Below are positions 1 to 5,414 of a stretch of DNA of 5,522 bases, piece by piece. Both the position numbers and the translations under genes were made by a program. The notes beneath the pieces are model-generated. The model worked only from the letters and a program-made list of their open reading frames with translations. It had not been told where the DNA came from and searched no databases. Position 1 is the stretch's first letter; the number at the start of each line of letters is the position of its first letter. The DNA comes from Lachnospiraceae bacterium (GTDB lineage: Bacteria > Bacillota > Clostridia > Lachnospirales > Lachnospiraceae): assembly GCA_017476305.1 (NCBI GenBank), contig JAFVAA010000846.1, forward strand, positions 1-5,522, written 5' to 3'.

Positions 1-630
1 GGGTTGTATTCTGAACTGGTAGAGAGCGGCTACTGCATTTTTGATGTGTCAAAGGAGGGGGGTGCAGTAGAGGAACCGCCACAGTATGCAGATCATCAGA
101 TTGTAGACAGATTCGGGGATGGGAGATTTTCTTTGAGGCTGAGCAATGGGCTTGATCCGGGAGCATCCAGAATGTATGCAGAAATGGAGGGAGATATTTT
201 ACGGGTTTATTATGAATTTTACAATCCGGAGTTAGAGGACAAAGAATTATCCCTGCATTCGCAGATTTATCTGTATTATTCGGGGGATGAGGAGGGTTCT
301 GAGGCAGGAAGGTATGCATTTACCCTGGAGAATTATGCCGGGGACAGGGTTTATGAGGTGGATAAATACACGAAGGTATATTTATCGTATCTTTCGGTAT
401 ATATCTCTTCGACAAAGCAGATTTCCGTAAATATGGAAGCCGTTATGGAAAATGGAAAGAGGAAAAAGGTGTTTAAAAGTGGTGATTCGAACTCCGGCGA
501 GGGAGTGACAGAGGATGGTGGAAAGGTGCTTTCTGCGAGATATGACAAGACGTTTAGCAAGCTGTTTCCGGTGGATCAGGTAAAGGAATTATACCTGAAC
601 GGGAAAAAGCTGAAGGAGATAAAGGAGTAA
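1..630 (+). CDS. 3' part of an unrecognised protein gene (5' end outside window)
   Basis: The frame is open from the first base, so this is the C-terminal 209 residues of a longer protein; the in-frame TTG at position 4 has no ribosome binding site and is not taken as a start. I do not recognise the family. The visible part is acidic and rich in Tyr and charged residues. Alternating stretches such as RVYYEFYNPEL and QIYLYYSG suggest beta-sheet. There is no membrane segment and no cysteine cluster. It ends with FPVDQVKELYLNGKKLKE, resembling the final beta-hairpin (a 'V..v.vnGk' pattern) of extracellular domains in Firmicutes anti-sigma-like or DUF4179-type membrane proteins; that comparison is from memory and weak. 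The TAA stop is followed 26 bases later by a strong intrinsic terminator, so this is the last gene of its transcript. It converges with relQ. Confidence 0.8.
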   Translation, partial: GLYSELVESGYCIFDVSKEGGAVEEPPQYADHQIVDRFGDGRFSLRLSNGLDPGASRMYAEMEGDILRVYYEFYNPELEDKELSLHSQIYLYYSGDEEGSEAGRYAFTLENYAGDRVYEVDKYTKVYLSYLSVYISSTKQISVNMEAVMENGKRKKVFKSGDSNSGEGVTEDGGKVLSARYDKTFSKLFPVDQVKELYLNGKKLKEIKE

Positions 631-656
631 TCCTGTTTTTTACGCATATATGAATA

Positions 657-696
657 GCGGGCATTTTCCGGCTGGGGAGGGAAATGCCCGCTTTTT
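657..696 (+). terminator. Rho-independent terminator of the upstream + strand gene
   Basis: A 13-bp stem pairs 657-669 (GCGGGCATTTTCC) with 679-691 (GGGAAATGCCCGC), with one G-U pair and a 9-nt loop. It is followed directly by TTTTT (692-696). On the minus strand the hairpin lacks an adjacent T-run, so it mainly serves the + strand gene ending at 630. Confidence 0.92.
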
Positions 697-700
697 AGAA

Positions 701-763
701 TCAGAAAAATATGGCTTCCGTTCTGCTAAAATTCGTATATGGTGCTATCAGTAAAGCCGATAT
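701..763 (-). terminator. possible terminator of the relQ transcript
   Basis: Read on the minus strand, 763-754 (ATATCGGCTT) pairs with 717-709 (AAGCCATAT), with one bulged C. The second arm is followed by TTTTC. The enclosed sequence can form an imperfect inner stem (723-728 with 746-751, one mismatch). It sits 7 bases past the relQ stop codon, where a terminator is expected, but the stem is AT-rich and interrupted, so the call is tentative. Confidence 0.35.
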
Positions 764-769
764 GGGTGT

Positions 770-1501
770 TTATTCTGAAACGACGGTGCCGAACAGCTTT
801 TTCAGGGAGTCCGGAAGCTCCTCATCCATAAACGTGGAGGAATCTTCGTTCATAGCGGTGCCGCCGTTGAAATCCTCGTGGTATCTTTTCACGCTTTCAT
901 TGATGGCGAGCATTTTCTGGTCGAGGAAGGAGATGATATTGGCACACTCCCTTAGCTCCTCGCGGATTCCGTCAGGAGCCTTCCCATCAAATTTATAGTA
1001 GATTTTATGTTCGAGGCTTGCCCAGAAGTCCATAGCGATGGTACGAATCTGGATTTCGACCTTTGTGTTTACGACATCATTCGACAGGAAAATGGGAATG
1101 GCGACAATCATGTGGTAGCTCATGTAACCGTTTGGCTTTGGTTCCGATATGTAGTCCTTTACCTGAAGAACCGTGACATCGTCCTGCTTGGCGATTGCCT
1201 TTGCAATGCGGTAGATGTCCGAGGTAAAGGAGCAGATGATACGGACACCCGCCACGTCGTTTACGTATTTAATGATATTTTCCACGGTCAGCTCTTTTCC
1301 CTTGATGCGGATTTTTCTGGCGATACTCTGTGCCGATTTGATGCGGGAGGTAATGTGCTCAATCGGGTTGTACTGGTGCGCCAGCTTAAATTCGTTATTC
1401 AGGATTTCTAGCTTCGTGCTGATTTCCTTTAGTACAGCGTCGTACATGAGAAGTGCTTTATTCCATTCACTTTCTTCGTCATAATATAAAAGCTCACTCA
1501 T
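770..1501 (-). CDS. relQ: RelQ/YjbM-type small alarmone synthetase (GTP pyrophosphokinase)
   Basis: Cytosolic single-domain (p)ppGpp synthetase, which transfers pyrophosphate from ATP to GTP or GDP in the stringent response. In this 243-residue protein I see the family motifs in order: TSRIKSAQSIARKI (51-64, ATP side), NDVAGVRIIC (81-90, with the conserved Asp82), DYISEPKPNGYMSYH (116-130, GTP-binding loop), KVEIQIRT (147-154, with the presumed catalytic Glu149) and DFWASLEHK (158-166). There is no HD hydrolase domain and no TGS/ACT region, which excludes long RelA/SpoT. The GYxSYH and EIQIRT motifs plus the acidic C-terminal helix fit RelQ better than RelP. The ATG at 1501 is chosen because GGAG (1511-1508) lies 6 nt upstream; the open frame extends 4 codons further to a TTG with no suitable site. 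It is about 30 residues longer than B. subtilis YjbM (near 211 residues), the surplus being a Ser/Asp/Glu-rich tail. It lies 37 nt behind the glycosyltransferase gene, probably on the same mRNA. Confidence 0.93.
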   Translation of the reverse strand: MSELLYYDEESEWNKALLMYDAVLKEISTKLEILNNEFKLAHQYNPIEHITSRIKSAQSIARKIRIKGKELTVENIIKYVNDVAGVRIICSFTSDIYRIAKAIAKQDDVTVLQVKDYISEPKPNGYMSYHMIVAIPIFLSNDVVNTKVEIQIRTIAMDFWASLEHKIYYKFDGKAPDGIREELRECANIISFLDQKMLAINESVKRYHEDFNGGTAMNEDSSTFMDEELPDSLKKLFGTVVSE

Positions 1502-1507
1502 ATTTTT

Positions 1508-1511
1508 CTCC
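1508..1511 (-). promoter_or_regulatory. ribosome binding site deciding the relQ start
   Basis: GGAG on the minus strand stands 6 nt before the ATG at 1501-1499. It overlaps the alternative TTG-GAG codons, so initiation at that TTG would leave no Shine-Dalgarno. It lies in the 37-nt gap after the glycosyltransferase stop codon. Confidence 0.75.
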
Positions 1512-1538
1512 AATTTATGTCATGGTTTCAAACAAACA

Positions 1539-2555
1539 TTAGTTAAAATTAAAAATTTTATTCATCACATCGTATCCAACCTTTATAAATTTACGTCCTG
1601 CAGGTGTCTTAAACTGCAGAAGTCTGCCGAGCTTCTGGAAGGAAATGATACGGTAAATTTTTTCGCTTTTCTGTTTCAGGTAATTCCAAAGCTCCTCTCT
1701 TTTTTCCAGACTTTCCTTCGAGCCCTCCTTTACCAAAAAGACAGAGCTGACAATCATCATCATAGAAAGATATTGTAAAAGATAGCTTCTAAGCTTATCA
1801 TCATGAATTGCATCATAGTCGAATTCGTCAATCATAATTTTCGTGATTTTGATCTGCTGGTCAATGCGCCCGATCATAACCTTTTCATTGACCGATTGAT
1901 CCTCTCTGCCGATAAAGTAGTGATAGAGGTCTACATTTAAGTAGCTAAGCCTCTTTACATGATTTAAAGGCATAAATGCAAAAATATTATCGACGTAGAA
2001 GGTATGCTCCGGCAGCTTTAAGCCGGATTCCCGAAGCACCTCTGTACGGTACATCAGAGAATGCATGAGGAGATTATTGGTCATGCGGAAATGCTTCGCA
2101 TCCTTCCACTCTAAAAATTTATTAGGTGTAAAGGTTTCCTTATATCCTATAGATTTCTGTCTGTTTACACTTGGCTTATCATAGACGTAGTTTGCAATGA
2201 TGAGGTCGAGAGGAATCTCGTTTTTCTTAACATAGTGAATAAACCGGAGGATTTTTTTAAGAGCCTTCTCATCAAACCAGTCGTCACTGTCGAGCACCTT
2301 AAAAAACAAGCCGGTGGCGTTTGCAATGCCGGCATTTACTGCAGAACCGTGTCCGCCGTTTTCTTTATGAATGGCACGGATAATTTCCGGATAATCGTTT
2401 TCGTATTTTTTGGCAATCTCCAAAGTATGGTCTGTGGAGCCATCATCGACCAAAAGAATTTCTACATAGCTTCCTCCGGCGAGGGAGGTCTTTATGGCGT
2501 GCTCCATATATTCTTCTGAATTGTAGCATGGAATCGTAATCGTTAAAAGCTTCAT
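1539..2555 (-). CDS. GT2 family glycosyltransferase
   Basis: Soluble family 2 (GT-A fold) inverting glycosyltransferase, 338 residues. It is expected to transfer a sugar from a nucleotide-sugar donor to a surface glycan, exopolysaccharide or teichoic-acid type acceptor at the inner face of the membrane; donor and acceptor cannot be read from the sequence. Visible motifs: the N-terminal strand LLTITIPCYNSEEYMEHAI (3-21), VDDGSTD (36-42, nucleotide binding), KENGGHGSAVNAG (64-76) and DSDDW (89-93, the metal-binding DxD). The later HTFYVDN (184-190) and YHYFIGREDQSV (211-222) blocks are typical of this GT2 subgroup. There is no QxxRW motif and no membrane segment, so it is not a processive synthase. 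The C-terminal 110 residues are helical and basic, possibly membrane-associating. The start is at 2555 because GAGG (2565-2562) lies 6 nt upstream; the in-frame ATG at 2567 has no such site and its codons contain this GAGG. It is followed closely by relQ. Confidence 0.92.
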   Translation of the reverse strand: MKLLTITIPCYNSEEYMEHAIKTSLAGGSYVEILLVDDGSTDHTLEIAKKYENDYPEIIRAIHKENGGHGSAVNAGIANATGLFFKVLDSDDWFDEKALKKILRFIHYVKKNEIPLDLIIANYVYDKPSVNRQKSIGYKETFTPNKFLEWKDAKHFRMTNNLLMHSLMYRTEVLRESGLKLPEHTFYVDNIFAFMPLNHVKRLSYLNVDLYHYFIGREDQSVNEKVMIGRIDQQIKITKIMIDEFDYDAIHDDKLRSYLLQYLSMMMIVSSVFLVKEGSKESLEKREELWNYLKQKSEKIYRIISFQKLGRLLQFKTPAGRKFIKVGYDVMNKIFNFN

Positions 2556-2561
2556 TATTAA

Positions 2562-2565
2562 CCTC
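2562..2565 (-). promoter_or_regulatory. ribosome binding site deciding the glycosyltransferase start
   Basis: GAGG on the minus strand is followed by TTAATA and then the ATG at 2555-2553. This is the best-spaced site in the region and favours the start four codons inside the longest open frame. Confidence 0.7.
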
Positions 2566-2638
2566 ATTTCTGCGTTGCTTTCCTTAAATAGAAATAGTAT
2601 CAGACTTTAAGCTGCGTTTTATACAGAAACTTATATTA

Positions 2639-3000
2639 TTAGTAAAACAAGTTTGTGACAGGCAACGCGAAGACACAAACGAAAAACACACCTTTATAAA
2701 AAGCAGCCTTTTCCTTCGTACTAAGGAACTGGCCTTCATTAATCTCCCATTTTGACTTGTCTTTATCTCCGATGGCTTCTACGCCCCGCTTCAGTCCGTG
2801 TGGAACAAACGTCCCCCCCGGACGTTTAGCACCGGCAGAAAGCCTTGCTGTAGCTCGGTACAGCTACGTTTTCTTCCCTGCTCCCAAAGATAAAGCCTGC
2901 GTCAAAACAGGAGTTGATTTAAGGACAGTTCCTAAAGTGCATTATACAAACCCATATGCATTCCTTGTACCAGGAAATGTCTTTCGTGTTCGAGTATAAC
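2639..3000. repeat. candidate dispersed repeat or gene relic
   Basis: This block is clearly GC-richer than its flanks and is folded. Hairpins are seen at 2711-2728 (TTCCTT/AAGGAA), 2807-2827 (AAACGTCC/GGACGTTT around five C) and 2847-2864 (GCTGTA/TACAGC). GGAACTG (2725-2731) is also complementary to CAGTTCC (2925-2931). The + strand is open from 2757 to 2999 (about 80 codons) and the minus strand from 2863 to 2639 (74 codons, ending in a hydrophobic stretch VFFVCVFALPVTNLFY). Neither has a Shine-Dalgarno, and the minus frame has no ATG and is preceded by a TAG. Stop-poor frames on both strands plus hairpins fit a multicopy intergenic element or a decayed gene rather than a live one. I have an impression of similar translated fragments in other Lachnospiraceae genomes, but no search was possible. 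Boundaries are approximate. Confidence 0.4.
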
Positions 3001-3044
3001 ACATTTTGCAAAAAAGGGAAATGGTTTTCTGTTATCGAGTATAA
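2990..3044 (+). repeat. 10-bp direct repeat TCGAGTATAA, two copies
   Basis: TCGAGTATAA occurs at 2990-2999 and again at 3035-3044, 45 bp apart. The first copy overlaps a small inverted repeat (GTGTT 2986-2990 with AACAC 2998-3002). The second runs into TATAAT (3040-3045), which looks like a -10 box but has no acceptable -35 at 16-18 bp. These could be protein-binding sites or the edge of the repeat-like element; the function is unknown. Confidence 0.35.
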
Positions 3045-3057
3045 TTTGTCTGAAAGA

Positions 3058-3112
3058 CGTAATTTTTCAAGGTAAAAGCAACACAGTGCTGCATTTACCT
3101 TGAAAAATTACG
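3058..3112. repeat. perfect 19-bp inverted repeat (hairpin)
   Basis: The arm 3058-3076 (CGTAATTTTTCAAGGTAAA) is exactly complementary to 3094-3112, with a 17-nt loop. After one A-A mismatch, three more pairs can form (3078-3080 with 3090-3092). No T-run follows on either strand, so it is not a standard intrinsic terminator. It lies about 30 bp upstream of the leucine-rich-repeat gene promoter. Its right arm ends in a 14-mer that recurs at 5357-5370. Confidence 0.85.
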
Positions 3113-3143
3113 AGCGCTTACCTTTAAGAAGGCCCAAAAAAGA

Positions 3144-3172
3144 TAGACACACAGATTATTTTAGGTTATAAT
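3144..3172 (+). promoter_or_regulatory. sigma-A type promoter of the leucine-rich-repeat gene
   Basis: TAGACA (3144-3149; 5 of 6 matches to TTGACA), a 17-bp spacer and a perfect TATAAT (3167-3172). Transcription would start near 3179 and leave a leader of about 40 nt before the ATG at 3219, which has AGGAGG at 3204-3209. Confidence 0.75.
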
Positions 3173-3218
3173 GTAAGAGCTGTTTTAAAATATTATTATT
3201 TACAGGAGGGCATTTAAA

Positions 3219-4134
3219 ATGAGAAAATTTCGATTAGGAAAACAGGTAGCTGCACTATTGACAGCAGTTAGTGTTTGTAGTACCGGTATAGTTTGCGGGG
3301 GGGGGTACTACAAGAGCAGTAAAAGCTGATGCAAACGTGCTTACAAAAAAAGTGGTTGGTGATGGGAACTGGGAAGATTTTTATCAAACCTATGATAAAA
3401 ATAAGGATAATGTTCTAAGTGTTTCCGAAGCTAAAAAGGTCACGGAAATTTCTATGGGATCGCAGAAAGAGGTAAATCAGTTAAAATATTTTCCAAACTT
3501 AAAAGAGTTGGTGTGCTTTAATATTGGTCTGAAAAAATTAGATGTTAGTAAGAATACAAAATTAACCTCTTTGGTATGCGATAATAATAAGCTGAAAACT
3601 CTGGACATCAGTAAAAATAAAAACCTCAAATATCTATATTGTCCCAATAATAAAATAAAGAAATTAGATATATCATAAAATAAAACTCTGAAACTTTCCA
3701 ACATAGGAACTGATTATTCTGTAACGCTAGTCGGGTTAAAAAATTACAAAAAGAAATTAGACATTAATATCAAGGAACAGTCTAATGTTGGTATTGCAGT
3801 ATTTTATGCAAAAAAATCATGTACTTTGAAAGTTACCTATACGTTTGCAGGAAATCAGAAATTCTATATTGATGCAGTAAAATTCTTTGATTCAAAAACA
3901 AAATTAGATAACGAAGGAGGATTTCCAATCGAAACCAAGAAAACAAATATCAAAGTTTCTAAAAGTAAAAAAGTACATTCTGTTTCATTCAAGGTAAAAG
4001 CTACAAAGGGACGCAATCAGCTGTCCATTGTTCATGTGGACGAAGACGGTAATACGAAATCCGGCAGGAAACTTAACATCAGTGCGCCTTCCGCTTCGTT
4101 GGTCCTTGAGTACGGGGGAGGTCAGGCAGGCTGA
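3219..4134 (+). pseudogene. secreted EF-hand-like/leucine-rich-repeat protein, disrupted by a poly-G frameshift and a stop
   Basis: The ATG at 3219 follows AGGAGG by 9 nt. It begins a signal peptide (basic MRKFRLGK, a hydrophobic core, then a cleavage site like VKA|DA). A run of nine G (3297-3305) shifts the frame, so translation stops at 3327-3329 after 36 residues. With eight G the frame continues: signal peptide 1-36, an EF-hand-like loop DKNKDNVLSVSE at 59-70, and 21-residue leucine-rich repeats of the 'L..L.C.NN.L..LD.SKN' type at 91-153. A TAA at 3676-3678 then interrupts the third repeat exactly where the other two have Lys. Beyond it the frame stays open to 4134 with a beta-rich, Lys-rich domain. 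The repaired length would be 304 residues, or 152 if only the G-run is corrected. The intact relative would be a cell-surface or secreted binding protein. Two independent lesions favour a pseudogene; the G-run may also be a phase-variation tract or a sequencing error. Confidence 0.85.
3490..3678 (+). repeat. three 63-bp units encoding leucine-rich repeats
   Basis: Units start at 3490, 3553 and 3616, each coding 21 residues with the pattern xxxLxxLxCxNxxLxxLDxSK (for example NTKLTSLVCDNNKLKTLDIS). A fourth unit begins with NKTL at 3679 and then degenerates. The in-phase alignment shows that the TAA at 3676 replaces the last, conserved Lys codon of unit three. Confidence 0.8.
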
Positions 4135-4166
4135 TTATGAAAGATTTGAAGCATATTTAGAATCTT

Positions 4167-4195
4167 TTTACACAATTTTCGGGAAAATTTATAGC
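4167..4195 (+). promoter_or_regulatory. possible promoter of the BIG2 protein gene, with an inverted repeat in the spacer
   Basis: TTTACA (4167-4172), 17 bp, then TATAGC (4190-4195): 5 of 6 and 4 of 6 consensus matches. Transcription would start near 4202, leaving a 24-nt leader containing AGGAGG (4215-4220). The spacer contains AATTTT-CGGG-AAAATT (4174-4189), a possible operator. Without it the gene would depend on read-through from the promoter at 3144. Confidence 0.4.
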
Positions 4196-4225
4196 AATAA
4201 AAATGACAAGAAACAGGAGGTTATT

Positions 4226-5221
4226 ATGAAAGAGAGAGTCAGGAAAATTTTGAGTTTAATGCTTGTGGTGTCAGTAATACTTGGTGGAGCTGTGCTTCCG
4301 GCAAGGGAAACAAAGGCAGAAGATACGGATCTTATTACATATATGGATGCGGATTATACTGCATCAGCCGGAACCCCGTTTGAGATTCCAAAGTTTACTT
4401 TAGAAAGTTCCCAAGATTTTAGTTTTTGTATTTATCTGTCTCAAAAAACGGATTTTAGTATCACACTTTCTGTCGCTGGTAAATCTAAAACACTATCGGC
4501 AGAAGATGCTGACAGAAAGGAGAATGCTCCTATTAAAACCTATAATCATTTATATATTTTCTTTTGTCGTGATATGTCAAGAAATGCGACCTGCAAAATG
4601 AGTATTACGTTTCCACAGGATACTGCTTTTGGAATTAAGGTTCTTCAAACAAGGGACAGTTCTTATATGAACGTTACTTCTGCTACTATTACAGAGGGAT
4701 TTTCTACCACACTTTCCGTACTGAATAATACAGAGAGCCTGACATGGAGTTCTTCGAAAACATCCGTAGCAACGGTATCTGATAAAGGAGTAGTAAAAGG
4801 AAAGAAAGAAGGAACTGCTATCATTACGGCAAAAGCTGCTTCCGGAGCCGCCTATACTTGTACGATAAAAGTAGCAAAAAATGTTTATACAAATAGCGTA
4901 AGTTTTAGTAATGTAAGTCGTGGAAATGCCATCGTTGATGTGACAAAGGTTTCCTATGACAGTAAGGGAAATCTGGTGATTAAAGCAAAAGCATTTAATA
5001 ACACAGGAAAAAAGGTCGTTGCTTTAAAAAATCTTAAGATTACTGTTTTGAGCGGTAGTGGAAAGAGTGTAGGTGTTTACTCTTTAAAGAAAAAGAAGGT
5101 GACGATTTCAAATGGTGGTACTAAGAACTTTACGTTCAAGATTAAGAAGTCTAAGTTAAAGTTGAAAAAGACACAGGATTTAAGAAAAGCTTCTTATAAA
5201 ACCCGCATGAAAACTTCCTAG
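4226..5221 (+). CDS. secreted protein with a BIG2 Ig-like domain and SLAP-like C-terminal region
   Basis: Predicted exported protein of 331 residues. The ATG at 4226 has AGGAGG 5 nt upstream. The frame is open 66 codons further back to 4028, but that part overlaps the upstream gene, lacks a ribosome site and would bury the signal peptide. Order: signal peptide 1-31 (KERVRK, hydrophobic 8-24, cleavage at TKA|ED); a region 32-150 I do not recognise, with three Cys (68, 114, 123) and alternating beta-like segments; and a BIG2 domain at about 151-217 with the hallmark LTWSSSKTSVATVSDKGVVKGKKEGTAIITAK. Residues 224-316 follow the pattern 'dskGNLvikakafNnTgkkv..LkNlkItv', resembling SLAP-type extracellular domains (from memory). 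The last 45 residues are very Lys-rich and could bind wall polymers. There is no LPXTG and no C-terminal membrane anchor. Its role is probably surface adhesion or wall association. It lies 91 nt after the broken leucine-rich-repeat gene. Confidence 0.88.
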   Translation: MKERVRKILSLMLVVSVILGGAVLPARETKAEDTDLITYMDADYTASAGTPFEIPKFTLESSQDFSFCIYLSQKTDFSITLSVAGKSKTLSAEDADRKENAPIKTYNHLYIFFCRDMSRNATCKMSITFPQDTAFGIKVLQTRDSSYMNVTSATITEGFSTTLSVLNNTESLTWSSSKTSVATVSDKGVVKGKKEGTAIITAKAASGAAYTCTIKVAKNVYTNSVSFSNVSRGNAIVDVTKVSYDSKGNLVIKAKAFNNTGKKVVALKNLKITVLSGSGKSVGVYSLKKKKVTISNGGTKNFTFKIKKSKLKLKKTQDLRKASYKTRMKTS

Positions 5222-5264
5222 CCCCCCATAAATGAAAGTGGGTTTAATACTTAGCCTCCAAAGC

Positions 5265-5311
5265 GCCAAAGGTGCGTTGCGGATGCACACAAACCGCAAC
5301 GCACCTTTGGC
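5265..5311. repeat. perfect 18-bp GC-rich hairpin
   Basis: 5265-5282 (GCCAAAGGTGCGTTGCGG) is exactly complementary to 5294-5311, with an 11-nt loop. It is GC-rich within AT-rich surroundings. No T-run follows on either strand, so it is not a canonical intrinsic terminator, although it could protect the 3' end of the upstream mRNA. Confidence 0.85.
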
Positions 5312-5318
5312 ACTGTAC

Positions 5319-5343
5319 GAACCACGCAGTAAGTGCGTGGTTC
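5319..5343. repeat. perfect 10-bp hairpin next to the larger one
   Basis: GAACCACGCA (5319-5328) pairs with TGCGTGGTTC (5334-5343) around the loop GTAAG. It begins 7 bp after the 18-bp hairpin and also lacks a T-run. The two form a double-hairpin block 14 bp before the TGAAAAATTACGAG copy. Confidence 0.8.
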
Positions 5344-5356
5344 TAAAGGTAGTCAG

Positions 5357-5370
5357 TGAAAAATTACGAG
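5357..5370 (+). repeat. 14-mer TGAAAAATTACGAG, second copy (first at 3101-3114)
   Basis: Identical to 3101-3114, in the same orientation, about 2.26 kb apart. Both copies sit at the right edge of a strong hairpin region and together bracket the two secreted-protein genes. The bases just outside the 14-mer differ. Confidence 0.55.
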
Positions 5371-5414
5371 AAAATCAGGAAATAACAAAAATTTAAGAAA
5401 TTTAAAAAAAAGTA

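Larger units (their letters stand above)
2556..3218. other. 663-bp intergenic region between two divergent units
   Basis: The glycosyltransferase reads leftwards and the leucine-rich-repeat gene rightwards from this gap. It contains a repeat-like GC-richer segment (about 2639-3000), a 10-bp direct repeat (2990-2999 and 3035-3044), a 19-bp inverted repeat (3058-3112) and the promoter of the rightward gene. For the leftward unit only a poor candidate was found: TTGCCT (2665-2660), an 18-nt spacer and TAATAA (2641-2636) on the minus strand. No frame here has both a start codon and a ribosome binding site. Confidence 0.6.

Noticed and set aside
711..998. 95-codon open frame on the + strand
   Set aside because: It mostly overlaps the 3' end of relQ antisense and shows no protein-like motif.
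1007..1411. 134-codon open frame on the + strand opposite relQ
   Set aside because: It is a shadow of relQ, whose conserved motifs lie on the minus strand; no ribosome site.
2757..2999. 80-codon open frame on the + strand
   Set aside because: The first codon is TTG without a Shine-Dalgarno, the segment is hairpin-rich, and the opposite strand is equally open. It is treated as part of a repeat or relic, not a gene.
3040..3045. TATAAT as a second promoter upstream of the leucine-rich-repeat gene
   Set aside because: No recognisable -35 at 16-18 bp (the sequence there is GGAAAT-like), while the promoter at 3144-3172 is much better.
4028..4225. Upstream in-frame extension of the BIG2 protein (66 extra codons)
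   Set aside because: It overlaps the end of the leucine-rich-repeat reading frame, has no ribosome binding site and would place the signal peptide internally. The ATG at 4226 has AGGAGG at ideal spacing.
5199..5245. Weak inverted repeat AAACCCGC / GTGGGTTT spanning the BIG2 stop codon, as a terminator
   Set aside because: Eight pairs with one G-U, a 31-nt loop and no T-run; not convincing as an intrinsic terminator.
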